Assembly: GCF_019175385.1 (NCBI RefSeq)
Contig: NC_083344.1
Location: 28,646,231 to 28,710,230, forward strand
Source of the DNA: Lycium barbarum
Lineage: Eukaryota; Streptophyta; Magnoliopsida; Solanales; Solanaceae
Direction: 5' to 3'
DNA: 64,000 nt
Each line of letters opens with the position of its first letter. Positions within the stretch are counted from its first letter, which is position 1. Both the position numbers and the translations under genes were made by a program. The notes beneath the pieces are model-generated. The model was not told the DNA's origin. It did not search any database and was given only the letters and a program-made list of their open reading frames with translations. Positions 1 through 12,300 of this stretch are shown one piece after another.

Positions 1-1090
1 AAGAACAAAGAGAGAGAGAGAGAGAATTCGGGTGAAAGAAAGAAAAAGAAAGAAAAGAAGGAAAAAATTATTGGAGCCAAATCTTGGTTCAAAAAATTCT
101 TTTGTTGTGAGATTAGTACTAAGCTCAAAGCCCTCTACAAGTTGATATAAGTATTGTGGCAAGAAAGCAATTTTATCCTCCAAGTGAAGAACTTGAAGAA
201 AGGTAAGGATTTCATGCTTTTGTTATGTTATAAAAGGTATATGTATGTTGTAGTATGTGTGAATGAATGAAAAATATGGAAATTTTGTGTGTTGGAACTA
301 AGTAGGTGTTGGTCGTGGGTATGTATGTATATTGCAGGGTTTGGTGACTTGAATTCATGTTAGAATCTAGTATGTTATGGTAAAAATTGTATTCGAAATG
401 AAAGTGGGATGAATTAATGAAAGTTGGAGGATATTGCATGTTGGTCGTGTGGTGCTTATGTGAAAGTGGATGGGTTGAATTGATTTAATGCAATACTTGT
501 GTTGTTATGACTTTGTGGAGTAGATGGAAGGATAATGGTTAAGCTAAAACGAAGAATTTGTTGGTTAAGTTGTTGTCGGAAAGTATGTCGCTTTAGCGTG
601 ATTTCTTGAAATTATGATTTATGATAATGAACTTGGAATATGAAAATGTGTTTATGAACTTGTGTGTTGAAAGTTAGGAAAAGATTGGAAAAGTAGTGAC
701 TTAATGGAAAGTTTGAATGTTTGTGTATCTTATGAATATTATGTGAAAATGGTATGGATGCCTCCGGTGTATGTCGTAATGATTTTGATGGATATTCTGG
801 GTACGGCGGGGCCCTGTCCCGTCATATGACTTTGTATGTCTGTAGAGGCCTGTAGATAGATGTGTGGGTTACGGGTTTCGTCTGTATGTTAGCCTTGTCG
901 GCTTATCCGTATGTTTCTGTATGTTCAGATATATTTATATGTTTGCGCGCGTGCCGTAGTTGTATCGGCCTACTTTTGTAATTTCTGTTTCAAAAAAAAA
1001 AAATCTGTACGATACGAAATTCGGTCGGGTAGGTATGTACGGGTACCCAGCTAGGGTGCCAGCCGCGGCCCACGGGGTTGGGTCGTGACA
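1..1090 (+). mobile_element. LTR J, 3' part of a Ty3/gypsy LTR (left end outside window)
   Basis: The stretch ends with the family terminus gggtcgtgaca at 1080-1090. It carries other LTR landmarks: an AAGGTAAG splice-donor-like site near 200-207, the ACGGGG..CCCGT quasi-palindrome near 805-823, and the text 'tctgtagaggcctgtagat' soon after it. A GA-rich run lies at 9-27. No primer-binding site follows; the next base resumes minus-strand LTR H, so J is an insertion into H. If so, its target duplication should be the five bases 1091-1095. The tandem stem-loop seen in other LTRs is missing here, so J is probably internally deleted. No coding capacity is seen. Confidence 0.75.
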
Positions 1091-2262
1091 ATATCATATC
1101 ATCCGAACACACCGTATGCCATATCACATCATAACGTCGTATATCAGCGGTACCCGGCCCTATGGCGAGGTCTCGGGATCCGTAACACATCATACTGCCG
1201 AATATTACATAGTGCGCATGATCACAAAACCGGCCCGGGATCCGGCGAACGACATCATAGTAATGGGCACGAGCGGAGTAGTGCAGAAATCTTATGCATA
1301 TACATATTTAAATGAATTCCAAGACTCGACAATACATATTCATACTGATATTAGGAGGCTCAAGATAAACATCGAGTCCATCGGAATTAGTATACAAAAG
1401 TTACGAACTTTCAGATTACAAAACTTTCGAAAAAAACATCATAGGTCATTTCTGAAAATTTAATGTCATTTTCTGAAAATTTAGTATCATTTACATTAAG
1501 GGGCTTTCAAATAACATTATCGAGTACTTCAAAACGGAGCCTCAAATCATATGCACATATTTAGAATATACATATTCAAACTTAGGCCGTATCAAATATT
1601 TTCCAAACCATGTCTGAAACGTACCGACTAATATTTCAAACATAAGTATGTGGCAAGTCATATGGAACAGTTTCATGGAAATCAAAGACATAGGCCATCC
1701 TAGTGGCTCTAAGAGTAGAATATTTCTTTGGAGCATACATATATGTCATTCAGTTATTTCATAAGGGTCATGCCAAAAAGGGAGAACGATAAGCTTTACA
1801 TACCTCGATCGCTCACTACCAAATCTCGATCACTTGCCAAACAAATCCCGACTCAAGTCTCGGGCTCTCCAATATCTACAATAATATTATCAATTTCCAA
1901 AAATTAGCTACTAGTACTTAGAATTTTTAATTCTAATTAGTATTTGTCTACCGAAATTTCGGCAGCACCTCCCCTGTAAATTCAACATCCCGAGAGAATT
2001 AAACTCGGCCAAATTCATCAACAACCATACCAAAAATACCAACAACCAAACCAATAACATCAAAAACCATTTAAAATGCATTCCAACACTAGTAACTTTC
2101 CTTTCAACATAATTCATCGACATTCAATTCAACTACGAATTTTTCAAGCCACTATCGACACATACACATTCATTACCAATTCAAGATTATTCAAAAGCAT
2201 TTCAAGGCATTTCATACCATTCTACAAAGTATACAAAAATCCCACCAATACGGGATATAACA
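1091..2262 (-). mobile_element. LTR H, left copy (truncated, internally deleted)
   Basis: This is a near-identical copy of the right-hand H LTR (compare 1321-2250 with 10391-11240 and the bases after 13640). Read on the minus strand it starts at 2262 with TGTTATATCCCGTATT and runs leftwards until LTR J interrupts it. Relative to the right copy it lacks roughly 930 bp (equivalent to about 13691-14620) and does not contain the nested solo LTR G. It is immediately followed at 2263-2267 by CCAAG, the same target bases that flank the right copy. No gene is present. Confidence 0.8.
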
Positions 2263-2933
2263 CCAAGGCCCACGTGTGAAGGTCTCTTATGTGTTGTCAC
2301 ATTTAATTTATTAAAATGTCCATTTCCTATTCATCTACGTGACTATTTGTAGCATTTAGTCTTTATCTACTACTCACAATATTTAATTCCTTGGACTTCC
2401 CACTTTATTCCTTTTTATGAAAACTTGCTTACTTTCTTTAATTCCTTGGACTTCTCACTTTATTCCTTTTTATGAAAACTTGCTTACTTTCTCGTGCATT
2501 TTAATTCCTTGCTTCCAATTTATTTAAACAAAGACCACTTTTAATACCATACATAAAATATTATTTGCAACTATCGTCGTCACATTTTACCGTCTTAATT
2601 AATTTCGGGGCTTCATTCTTTTATACACCAAGTTCTTGACTTCCACGCTTGAATGTTACCAAATATTCTGAGCTCCAGTAAATTTGCCCATGTTGGATGG
2701 CTCAGTTTTCTAGTCCAAAAATACGGGATATTATAGCTTGGATCGTATTTTATTCAAATAAATTTTGAACCTCAACGAAATTTAATTTTCTTCGATTTGT
2801 TTATCTTCTAATATTTACAACCCATCTGTACCATCACTCTAACCACCTATAAGCTTGGGGAATAACCTCGTTTCAGTTGCTAATGTCATTTAACTCACAC
2901 GCTTTCTAACGTATGAAAACACGGGATGTAACA
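2263..2933 (-). mobile_element. Element F, start of its 3' LTR (U3)
   Basis: On the minus strand the LTR begins at 2933 with TGTTACATCCCGTG, directly after the polypurine tract. About 670 bp are present before H interrupts it. The segment matches 14638-15308, the corresponding part of the 5' LTR, with about fifteen single-base differences by eye. It holds a duplicated block around 2390-2480 ('aattccttggacttc..cactttattccttttt' twice). No ORF is present. Confidence 0.8.
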
Positions 2934-2970
2934 TCCTTCCCACCTTTTAGAACATTCGTCCTCGAATGTT
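2934..2970 (-). promoter_or_regulatory. Element F polypurine tract and adjacent hairpin
   Basis: Read on the minus strand, a purine run (ctaaaaggtgggaagga) abuts the LTR start at 2933. It is the expected primer for plus-strand DNA synthesis. Directly upstream, 2951-2970 is an inverted repeat: AACATTCG, a four-base loop, CGAATGTT. The same hairpin sits beside the polypurine tract of every other element in the window. Confidence 0.85.
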
Positions 2971-4795
2971 AAACTTACCCTGTATTAATATACTGGTTAT
3001 GGTGATCTTATGACGAATCAATTACTCTTCTGTCATATTGTGCCTTTTCTTGCTTAATTTAATACCATTCTCCACCTAACTTTAGTTATCATTCAACTTC
3101 CAAAGAGTGTGGTCATATTATAGCTACTTCAACTCTTGATTTAGGTCGCATAGTCCGCAGCGTACCTTCTTCTTGGAGTCATCATTTTAATCTTCTGACA
3201 TGCACCACCTATAATATTCCTTTATATCATTCTTTTGTCAACATCTTACATTTGCTTTTTGTTTCTTTCATTTTTCTCAGTTTCCGTCTCTTTCACTATC
3301 TTTTGTCATTATTCTAGTTCCTTATATCACATACATTAAATCAACCATTTTATTTCTTTTGTTTTTTTTTTGTCAACCCCTATTTTGTTTAAAAGTCACT
3401 TTGTCTATCGAACACACTGTATGTCTGTATTCTTTCCTCTTATCTAGTTCTCGTGTCTTATCTATACACTATTTGTTTTACTGTAATTGTCAACAATATC
3501 ATAAATCTAATATTCATTATATATTTTCTCTATAGTAATTTTCATCCTATTCGTAATTTTTGTTGTTTTTCCCCAACACCGTTTTATTATAGTCTGTATC
3601 ATGTTTCTTACGATTATTTCTGTACTATCTCATCATCAACATTATCTAATAAGTCTTTTCATCAATTGCTATTTTTACGTATTTATTTACTTGTTGCTAT
3701 TACACATATCATTATATCTATTTATTTGCTATTTTGTTTTGTCACTTTCTATCTTTTGTAAGTTATTTTTCTCCCTTTTCTCTCTAGTATCTCTTTCACT
3801 ATTGATGCCTTTCTTTATCCCCTTTACTAATCACTGTTTCTCATACTATTTCTTCATTTTTCTATGTCAATTTTTTTTTCAAAATTAAATCATTTTACTA
3901 CATACATAACAACCTTTAATCTTCCTCTCTCCGTATATTTTATGTTAGAAGGAAGACAAAAGCTGCCTGGTGATCAATACCCTTATATATTGGGTATATT
4001 TATCAAAAACATAAATCTTGATTAACATAGAAGACCAACATTTATACTTTAGAGGGATTCTCACATGCGAGATGTCCTTACTAAAATCTTGAAAATTCTT
4101 GGATCATCGTGAACTAACAAGTTTTCATGCTTTTTTTTTCCTTTCATTTAAATAATTCCTAGAAAAATGTGCATATTACTTTTCATTAAACAACAATTGC
4201 GACCACACTACTTGTAAACATTGTAGTTGTAGGACCATGCAAGAATAAAACCAAGTGCACCCCCTCCAAGAGACATGGGACCATAGAAGAAAACTTTACA
4301 GACGATAATTATTTCAAAAAGACCAAGATTACTTAGTGGTGGGACTTGGGCCATTATTTGTAAACCACTCTAACAAAAATGTGCTCAGACATGTGAATAA
4401 ACACAAATAATAAATTTGAAATCAGTAAATTATTTACCTTGTGATATAATTTTGAACGAGGACCACTAAAATTAAAATATTGAATCCACTTTGACTATTG
4501 TAACTTAAGCATATATACTTACAAGAAGTTTTCTTATGAAAGAAAGTGGAGGTTTGTTTTTACTCAGTGAATGTTGCCGAATCTCTCGCTCTATAGGAGT
4601 AATAAGCGAAAGGCGATTCTTTAGGCTACTCCGCGGAAGAGTCAACGCGAAAGAATGGTAGTATTCAACTTCCTATTGTCAATGTTCAAGTTCTTTGTGT
4701 TAGCTTATCTTATTCTTCTTGAATTGTCCCGAATTAATGTTTTTCTTACTGTTGTCATGTACATTCCTATATACATTTATTTTATTTTATTTCTA

Positions 4796-4837
<42 letters not shown>

Positions 4838-6074
4838 TTACTTGATATCATACACAACCAATACTTACCACTCTCACGTATTACTTCTCAACATACACTA
4901 TTCTCAACAACTGCATTCTACTTAATGTTTTCTTCCATCATTCATTTCTTTTTCACATTATATAGCTCACCATTATTAAACAACGTGTAATTCTTAGTTA
5001 TATGCTATTGCACATGTGTATCTTCTTTATATAATACCAGCACCCCTGTTCATCATCATCTCTTGACACTTATACAATCCACGGCCATCATATTTATTAT
5101 TCACTTACATCAACGTCACATTCCCCCAATTCTTTATCTTATTCGCTGTATATTTACAACTTTTTGACTACACTACACATTATGTCCATACTAATAACAT
5201 CATTTATTACACACTAATATACAGTAAACGTATTTTATGTTATTTCATTTTAACACACATCCATTATCATGTCACAATAATTTGTCATACTTTTCATTAC
5301 TTCCTTTTTTATTCTTCTACGTGTTGTATCATTATATTATAATCTCTATATTGTATTTCTTCTGTGCAACACCTCTTTTTATCCTTGTTCCTGCATGTGC
5401 CGCTATTGTACTCATACTCTTCCATTTCATGTCATCTTTTCACATATTAACCTTCAAAACATATTATGAACTTATACCCCATTCTCTTCCTTTTTCCTAT
5501 TTCTGGGAAAATTTTGGCAGAGTTTCCTCTGTATTTCTTACTATCCCAAAACCTGCACGCAAGAAATACCAACAATGCCTCACAGGGCCAACATATATAC
5601 GTATATATCCTATCATATCATAGCCCCACAGGGCTCCCAATTTCAAGTAAAAGTATAAAGATGTCGAAACTTACCTCACATATCACACCCTGAGACGTAC
5701 CTGATCCTTAACGATCTGTCCTGTTATACCTTCCTATGTACCTTTCCTTTCATTCTTCAACTTTACATTTCAATCATACTTCAATATTCTTACCATATTC
5801 GACATGCGTCTTTTGGACCGTTGCTTACCTGTGTACTGCGTAGCATCCAATATCATCAGTCTCTTTCTTCTATCGAGGTCGTCCTTCAGCTGAAATCAAG
5901 GGTTAGTATAAGGAATTTCGTTTCCTATGGCTGGGCTCTATCGCACGATCTTAGATATGAAAGAAAGGTAACATCCTAAATGTCCCGTAGCCTCCTGTTT
6001 ATAGATATGGTGCACAACACACCGATAAACAAGACTCTACTAGACACGGCCTGTAGACATTCCGAGGACAAACC
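2971..6074 (-). mobile_element. Element F internal domain, non-coding
   Basis: Between the polypurine tract and the primer site there is no recognisable gag or pol; the short ORFs here look like chance ORFs in pyrimidine-rich sequence. The plus strand is strongly C/T-rich, so the element's sense strand is purine-rich, as in D and E. Blocks shared with D and E include the 3'-UTR-like module at about 5510-5600, a donor-like GAG|GTAAG at 5673-5674, and the mini-exon at 5829-5889. A (TA)n run lies at 4799-4835. The part at about 3940-4650 has a more balanced composition and may be a separate insertion. Best read as a non-autonomous element core. Confidence 0.65.
5829..5889 (-). other. Putative 61-nt mini-exon in element F
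   Basis: On the minus strand a pyrimidine-rich TTGATTTCAG acceptor ends at 5890. It is followed by 61 nt starting CTGAAGGACG and ending GTACACAG, then a strong GTAAGC donor (GT at 5828-5827). Element E has the same arrangement with an exon of exactly 61 nt and about three quarters identity, both splice sites kept. The acceptor lies about 200 nt inside the 5' LTR, as in A, C, D and E. Splicing is inferred from sequence only. Confidence 0.5.
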
Positions 6075-6086
6075 GCTTTGATACCA
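6075..6086 (-). promoter_or_regulatory. Element F primer-binding site (tRNA-iMet)
   Basis: The reverse complement reads tggtatcaaagc, one base from the tggtatcagagc complementary to the 3' end of plant initiator tRNA-Met. It lies four bases inside the LTR end at 6091, with the same spacing as in the other elements. It fixes F as minus-strand and 6091 as the inner edge of its 5' LTR. Confidence 0.85.
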
Positions 6087-6090
6087 CTTT

Positions 6091-9000
6091 TGTCACGACC
6101 CAACCCCGTGGGCCGTGACTAGTGCCCTAACTGGACACCCATACAGACTTACTTTCCAAATCGACATCTTAATAACTTATTCACATTTAGCATACGTTAT
6201 TTTGCACAGATACTGAAAACAGACGTCGTCTTAAGCGGTCACCTGTAACAGAAATGACATACAAAGTCGGCAGGCTGGCGGAATACACATCGCCCGAATA
6301 TACATACATATACAAACATATGGGTCGTTTCGGCCATAATAGCAAACAGGACCGCTTAAGGCACAAGTCACAGACATAACCGAACAAACACGACCCATGA
6401 CCCACATATATGTCTACAGGCCTCTACAAACAACAACAGAAACATATGACGGGACAGGGCCCCGCCGTACCCCCAAATAGTCATATATATATACATAAAT
6501 ATGTGCAACAAAAAATCTGTACCAAAAGTATGGGCTCCGGATCAAAGGAGCACTCCAAAGTAGCAGAATAGGTATCTTAGGCGGGCGGATTACCACAATG
6601 AGTGTCTGTACCTGCGGGCATGAACCGCAGCCCCCGAAGAAAGGGGGGTCAGTACGAAATATGTACTGAGTATGTAAAGTATGAAATACAGTAATCCAAA
6701 TCATAACTGAAGTGAAAAGTACGGAAAATGGATACAGAGTTAATATATCAAAACCTTTTCTGAAAACATAAATCATGCAAATAAAAATCATGCATAGGGC
6801 TCAGGAACGTGGTCGCCACTCCGACGTTGGCGCCACAACACATCATACTCCAGAAGGTTTCAAATCTCCGTACAATCCCCGAACATATCGTACCATCACA
6901 ACATATCACAACATCAGAACACATCAAATGCCATATCACATCATAACGCCGTATATAAGTGGTACCCGTCCCTATGGCGAGGAACTCTGGAACCGTAACA
7001 CATCATACTACCGAATATAACATAGTGCGCACGATGACAGGACCGGCCCGGGACTCGGCGAACGATATCATAGTAGTATGCACGAGCAGAGTAGTGAGAA
7101 ACCATATGTATATAAATAAATAAATAAATTCGAAGACTCGATGAACAAATATATTTACGACATCTGAATGCTCAGAAACAAGTTTCGGGTCAATCAGAAT
7201 TAGTATACGAAAGTTACGAACTTTTGAAGTATAGACCCTTCTAAAAACATTTCATAAGCCCTATTTGGAAATTCAAGTATCATTCATATTAGGTAACTTT
7301 CGAATAACATTATGGATCAAACCAAATGGAGACTTTAGGACCATATTTACGTACCAAAATATTCATCAAAGACTTTAGTCATCTCAATTTTCTTTCGAGC
7401 AACATTCGGAAACATAACAACTAGAATCTTCGAACATCATAAATACTCATCAAGCCATATGGAATAGCTTATGGAAGTCAAAGATATTAGCCATTCTAGT
7501 GGCTCTAAGAATAGGATTTTCTTTAGAAGCATACATATGCGTTATTTGTTCATTTCATAAAGGTCATGCCAAAAGAAGGAAAGGTAGGCTTTACATACCT
7601 CGATCGCTCGCTATACAAATCCCGACTCAAGTCTCGGGCTCTCCAATATCTACAATAACGTTATCAATTACCAAACATTAGCTACAAGTACTTAGAAATT
7701 CAATTATAACTAGTACTTGTCTACAGAAATTTCGGCAGCATTTCCCCTATATATTCGCCTATCCGAATTTCCAATTGCTCTCCTGTTGACACAGAAATAC
7801 CAACAATAACATATGGAAACAACCATATCTTCAATTCTTTTATTTCAACAAGAACCACAACATATCAAAACAGCCCCCAACTATAACATAACGATGCCCG
7901 AAATTCTAACGAACACTTACAATACACCAAGCAGCCCATATACACTTCTTATACCTTATTTCATGCAATCTTTTCAGCAAATTTCAGGGAAATACAACAG
8001 CAGCCACACGACACCACATCATCCATTCATATGCAAGTAAACCACATTATTATCTCTATAATCCTTACAACAACCCACAACAATTTTAACTCCAACTCTA
8101 ACCATTAAATTCCTTCATTCTAATCACATAATCTATGATTACAACAACCAAAATATTAATTCAAATCAGTCCATCAATTTCAATTAAAAACAGTCCCTAC
8201 GGCATTCAACAACATTCCAACACCAACATACATAATTTCATTCATGCAATTCATGTTACCAAGTTACAACTATGCTTCAACATCAAGATACATAATTTCA
8301 TGACTTCAACAATGCTTCAACATGAACACACATAATTTCACATATACAATTTACATTTGCATATTCCCCACACGTCCAACTTCATCATCAAACACATAGA
8401 AAAATGATCAACTCTTACCTTAACAAGTTGGCTTTTCCACTTAGCAAGAATTTGTTAAATGAACTAACACTTGTTCTTGTTGCTCCAAACGACTATTCCA
8501 CGTTATTATGCACCTTCTCAAGGGTTGGTAATACTTGGAAAATCTGATTTTTTTTTTATCAACAAATTGAGCCTCTATTTTTCTTAGCCATGGCCGAATG
8601 CCATGGCTTGTATCTTCTCTCTCTCTAGCTTGTTGTGGAAGATGAAATGAGGGTTTAGGTGGACTTGTGAGTCATCATTTGCCCATTTAGATGCAGCTCA
8701 TGGGCTGGACACGTGGCCCACCCAAGGCTTGAGCCAATTAAATTTGGCCACATGTCTTGGTGGGGCCCACTTTGTGCACTAATGACTTGTTTAGTGAAAA
8801 ATTAAATCTTAATCCCCACTTAATAATCTAATCATGGTAAATTAATCCCAACTTTCCATTAATATTTTTACACTAAGTAAAATTTATAAACAATTCATGT
8901 TCTAATAGAAACCGGAAATTAAAGATTTCTATTTCGTGCCCGAAAATGATCCCGTCTTTAACTTGAGTCGATTCTCCGCAATTAATTTCGTAGTGCTCAT

Positions 9001-9366
9001 CCCATAATTTAGCTATAACCCGAACAAATTTAAATATATCAAGAATAGGAAAATTCTTACCTTATGTGTCAATAAATACTCTTTTTCAATCTTACTTTAC
9101 TTCGAAGGAATCTCCAATTTGCCATAACCCGAACAAAACGGACATGAACATAACCTCTACCCCGCTATTATCTCTGTACTACCGCGTAGAAATAAGACCC
9201 TCATATGTACAGAGAAGACAACTCGCTGGTTTTATTTATTTTCAGTCCGTAAGACCACAAATTTGCTCACTAATTTGATTAAGTAATTTCTTGTATTCCA
9301 GAAAGAACCATCAGATTACTATACATGATAAAAAATGATGACTAAGTTGGTGTCTCTTTGGCCAAG
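6091..9366 (-). mobile_element. Element F 5' LTR, main part (R-U5 and part of U3)
   Basis: It starts tgtcacgacccaacccc, the reverse of the family terminus, next to the primer site. Landmarks on the minus strand are the ACGGG..CCCGT quasi-palindrome (6448-6466), the tandem stem-loop (6630-6669), a splice donor AAG|GTAAGA (GT at 8418-8417) and a 9-bp hairpin AGCCATGGC/GCCATGGCT (8586-8608). The part around 8830-9000 resembles LTR D. It ends at 9362-9366 in CCAAG, the target duplication of H; the LTR resumes at 14643. Total F LTR length is about 3.9 kb without the insert. The short ORFs inside (for example 7813-8040, 8135-8335) look like chance ORFs. Confidence 0.8.
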
Positions 9367-12300
9367 TGTCACGACCCAGCCCCGTGGGCCGCATATGGCG
9401 CCCTATTTGGACACCCAAACAGACTTACGTGCCAGATCAACATATCAAAGACTTAGTCAAACTTAACATACGTCATTTTAAGCAAATACTGAAAACAAAT
9501 ATCATCGTAAGCGGTCGCCCGTACGAAAACATCATATCAAATCCTGTAAGCTGGCGGAATAGACATCGCCCAGATATACACACATACAAACAGATTGGGC
9601 CGTTTTGGCCATAATAGTAAACGGGGCCGCATTAAGACGCAGATCATAATCACAAATAAACAAACGTGACCCATGACCCTCAAATATGACTACAGGCCTC
9701 TACAAAACATAACAGAACATATGACGGGACAGGGCCCCGCCGTACCCAAATAGTCATATATATAGAATGTATATAACCGAAGGTTTGTACCAAAAGTATG
9801 AGCTCCAGATCAAAAGAAGTAATCCGAGTGGCAGAATATGTGTCCTATACTGGAGGATCACCAAAACGATCGTCCGTACCTGCGGGCATGAAACGCAGCC
9901 CCCCGAGAAAAAAGGGGGTGAGTACGAAATATGTACTGAGTATGCAAAGCATGAAATACAGAAATCCGAATCATAACCAAAGTGGGGAGTACAGAGTACG
10001 GTTACAGAATGGGTATATCAAAATCTGTACAGAAAGTATGTGTATATATATCATGCAAATAAAAATCATGCATAAGGTTCAGGAACGTGGCCGCCACTCC
10101 GACGCTGGCGCCACAACACATCATACTCCAGAAAGTTTCAAATCCCCGAACATATCATATCATCAGAACATATCAAATCATCCGAACACACCGTATGCCA
10201 TATCACATCATAACACCGTACATCAGCGGTACCCGGCCCTATGGCGAGGTCTCGGGAACCGTAACACATCATACTGCCGAATATTACATAGTACGCACGA
10301 TCACAAAACCGGCCCGGGATCCGGCGAACGACATCATAGTAATGGGCACGAGCGGAGTAGTGCGGAAATCGTATGCATATACATATTTAAATGAATTCCA
10401 AGACTCGACAATTAATTACATATTCATACTGATATTAGGAGGCTCAAGATAAACATCGAGTCCATCGGAATTAGTATACAAAAGTTACGAACTTCCAGAT
10501 TACAAAATTTTGAAAAACACATCATAGGTCATTTTCTGAAAATTTAGTATCATTTATATTAAGGGGCTTTCGAATAACATTATCGAGTACTTCAAAACGG
10601 AGCCTCAAATCATATGCACATATTCAGAATATACATATTCAAACTTAGGCCGTATCAAATATTTTCCAAACCATGTCCGAAACGTACCGACTAATTTTTC
10701 AAACATCATAAGTATGTGGCAAGACATAGGCCATCCTAGTGGCTCTAAGAGTAGAATATTTCTTTAGAGCATACATATATGTCATTCAGTTATTTCATAA
10801 GGGTCATGCCAAAAAGGGAAAACGATAAGCTTTACATACCTCGATCGCTCACTACCAAATCTTGATCACTTGCCAAACAAATCCCGACTCAAGTCTCGGG
10901 CTCTCCAATATCTACAATAATATTATCAATTTCCAAAAATTAGCTACTAGTACTTAGAATTTTTAATTCTAATTAGTATTTGTCTACCGAAATTTCGGCA
11001 GCACCTCCCCTGTAAATTCAACATCCCCGAGAATTAAACCCGGCCAAATTCATCAACAACCATACCAACAATACCAACAACCAAACCAATAACATCAAAA
11101 ATCATTTAAAATGCATTCCAACACTAGTAACTTTCCTTTCAACATAATTCATCGACATTCAATTCAACTATGAATTTTTCAAGCCACTATCGACACATAC
11201 ACATTCATTACCAATTCAAGATTATTCAAAAGCATTTCTGTTACACCTCAGAAAATTTTCCGTTGGTACGCAAGAGAATGAACTAGTAATGAATATGAGT
11301 GCATGATGTCCATGAGCAAGAAACGGCGTTTGATTACCTTAGGCGATATTTTGAAAGTATCCGATGTGAGACAAGGAAGTTGGCTAAGTTAAGATGAGAT
11401 ACAAGGTGAGCAATGCATGTGCATGGATGGGGATGATTAAAATGAGAAGTCTAAGAAATATGGGAAGTTGCAGAATTGCAACTGCCCAGTGGTCGTAAAT
11501 TGCAAAATACGGACCGTAAATTGCTATACGGTCCATACACTGGCAGTCGTAAACTGCCATGCAAAAGCTTCAGCTTTCTGCCCAGCCTAGAAATGGTAAC
11601 ATACGACCAGGTTTACGGACTGTAAAGGGATTTACGGCCCGTAAACCATGGTCGTAAATCACCATGCATGCAGCCTTAAGTTTCTTGTTCTGCTTAAGCT
11701 TAAAGAAGGCCACGAGGGACGGTCCGTAAACTGAAATACGAACCGTAAACCTCCATGGACGACCACTGTTCACCCAACACAGATTTTTCAATTCATTAAA
11801 TATGAGGATCAAGACTTGTTTTATTTCATTTCCACATTACACCACTTCTCTCTAGAATCATCTCTCTACATTTATTTCATAAGTTTTCAAGGATTATAAG
11901 TTCCCAACAACATAAACAAGTGGATCAAGTGTAAGCAAGCCATTAAATACCATTCAAGTCAAGAAATGCAAATGGAGAAAAACTAGGGTTTGGCTCAAAG
12001 TGGGGTATTATCAACCAAAACTTATTCCTACAACCTCTAAGGTAAGATTCATGATATTTACAAGATGTTTAAGGTATTGGAGAATTAAAATACATGGATT
12101 GTAGAAAATGTGGTCAACTAGGTCATGAATGGTGAATAGTGACATTTTGAGGAATAGTTTGAATTGAATTATGAATGTTGTTGTGTTACGATATGAATGT
12201 ATTATAAATGGTACTAAGATCATGAACTCGACACTTTAGACGAATGGACGAAGTTGGAGGTCATGACCATAAATATGGGAGAATTAGAAGCAAATTGAGA

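Noticed and set aside
212..439. Short minus-strand ORF in LTR J
   Set aside because: It lies inside LTR leader sequence opposite the splice-donor-like site, has no recognisable features, and similar ORFs recur in other LTRs.
9798..10394. 198-codon plus-strand ORF
   Set aside because: It lies antisense in solo LTR H over the stem-loop and palindrome region. The left H copy and LTR F carry only broken versions (1116-1463, 6775-7020). No domain; treated as a chance ORF.
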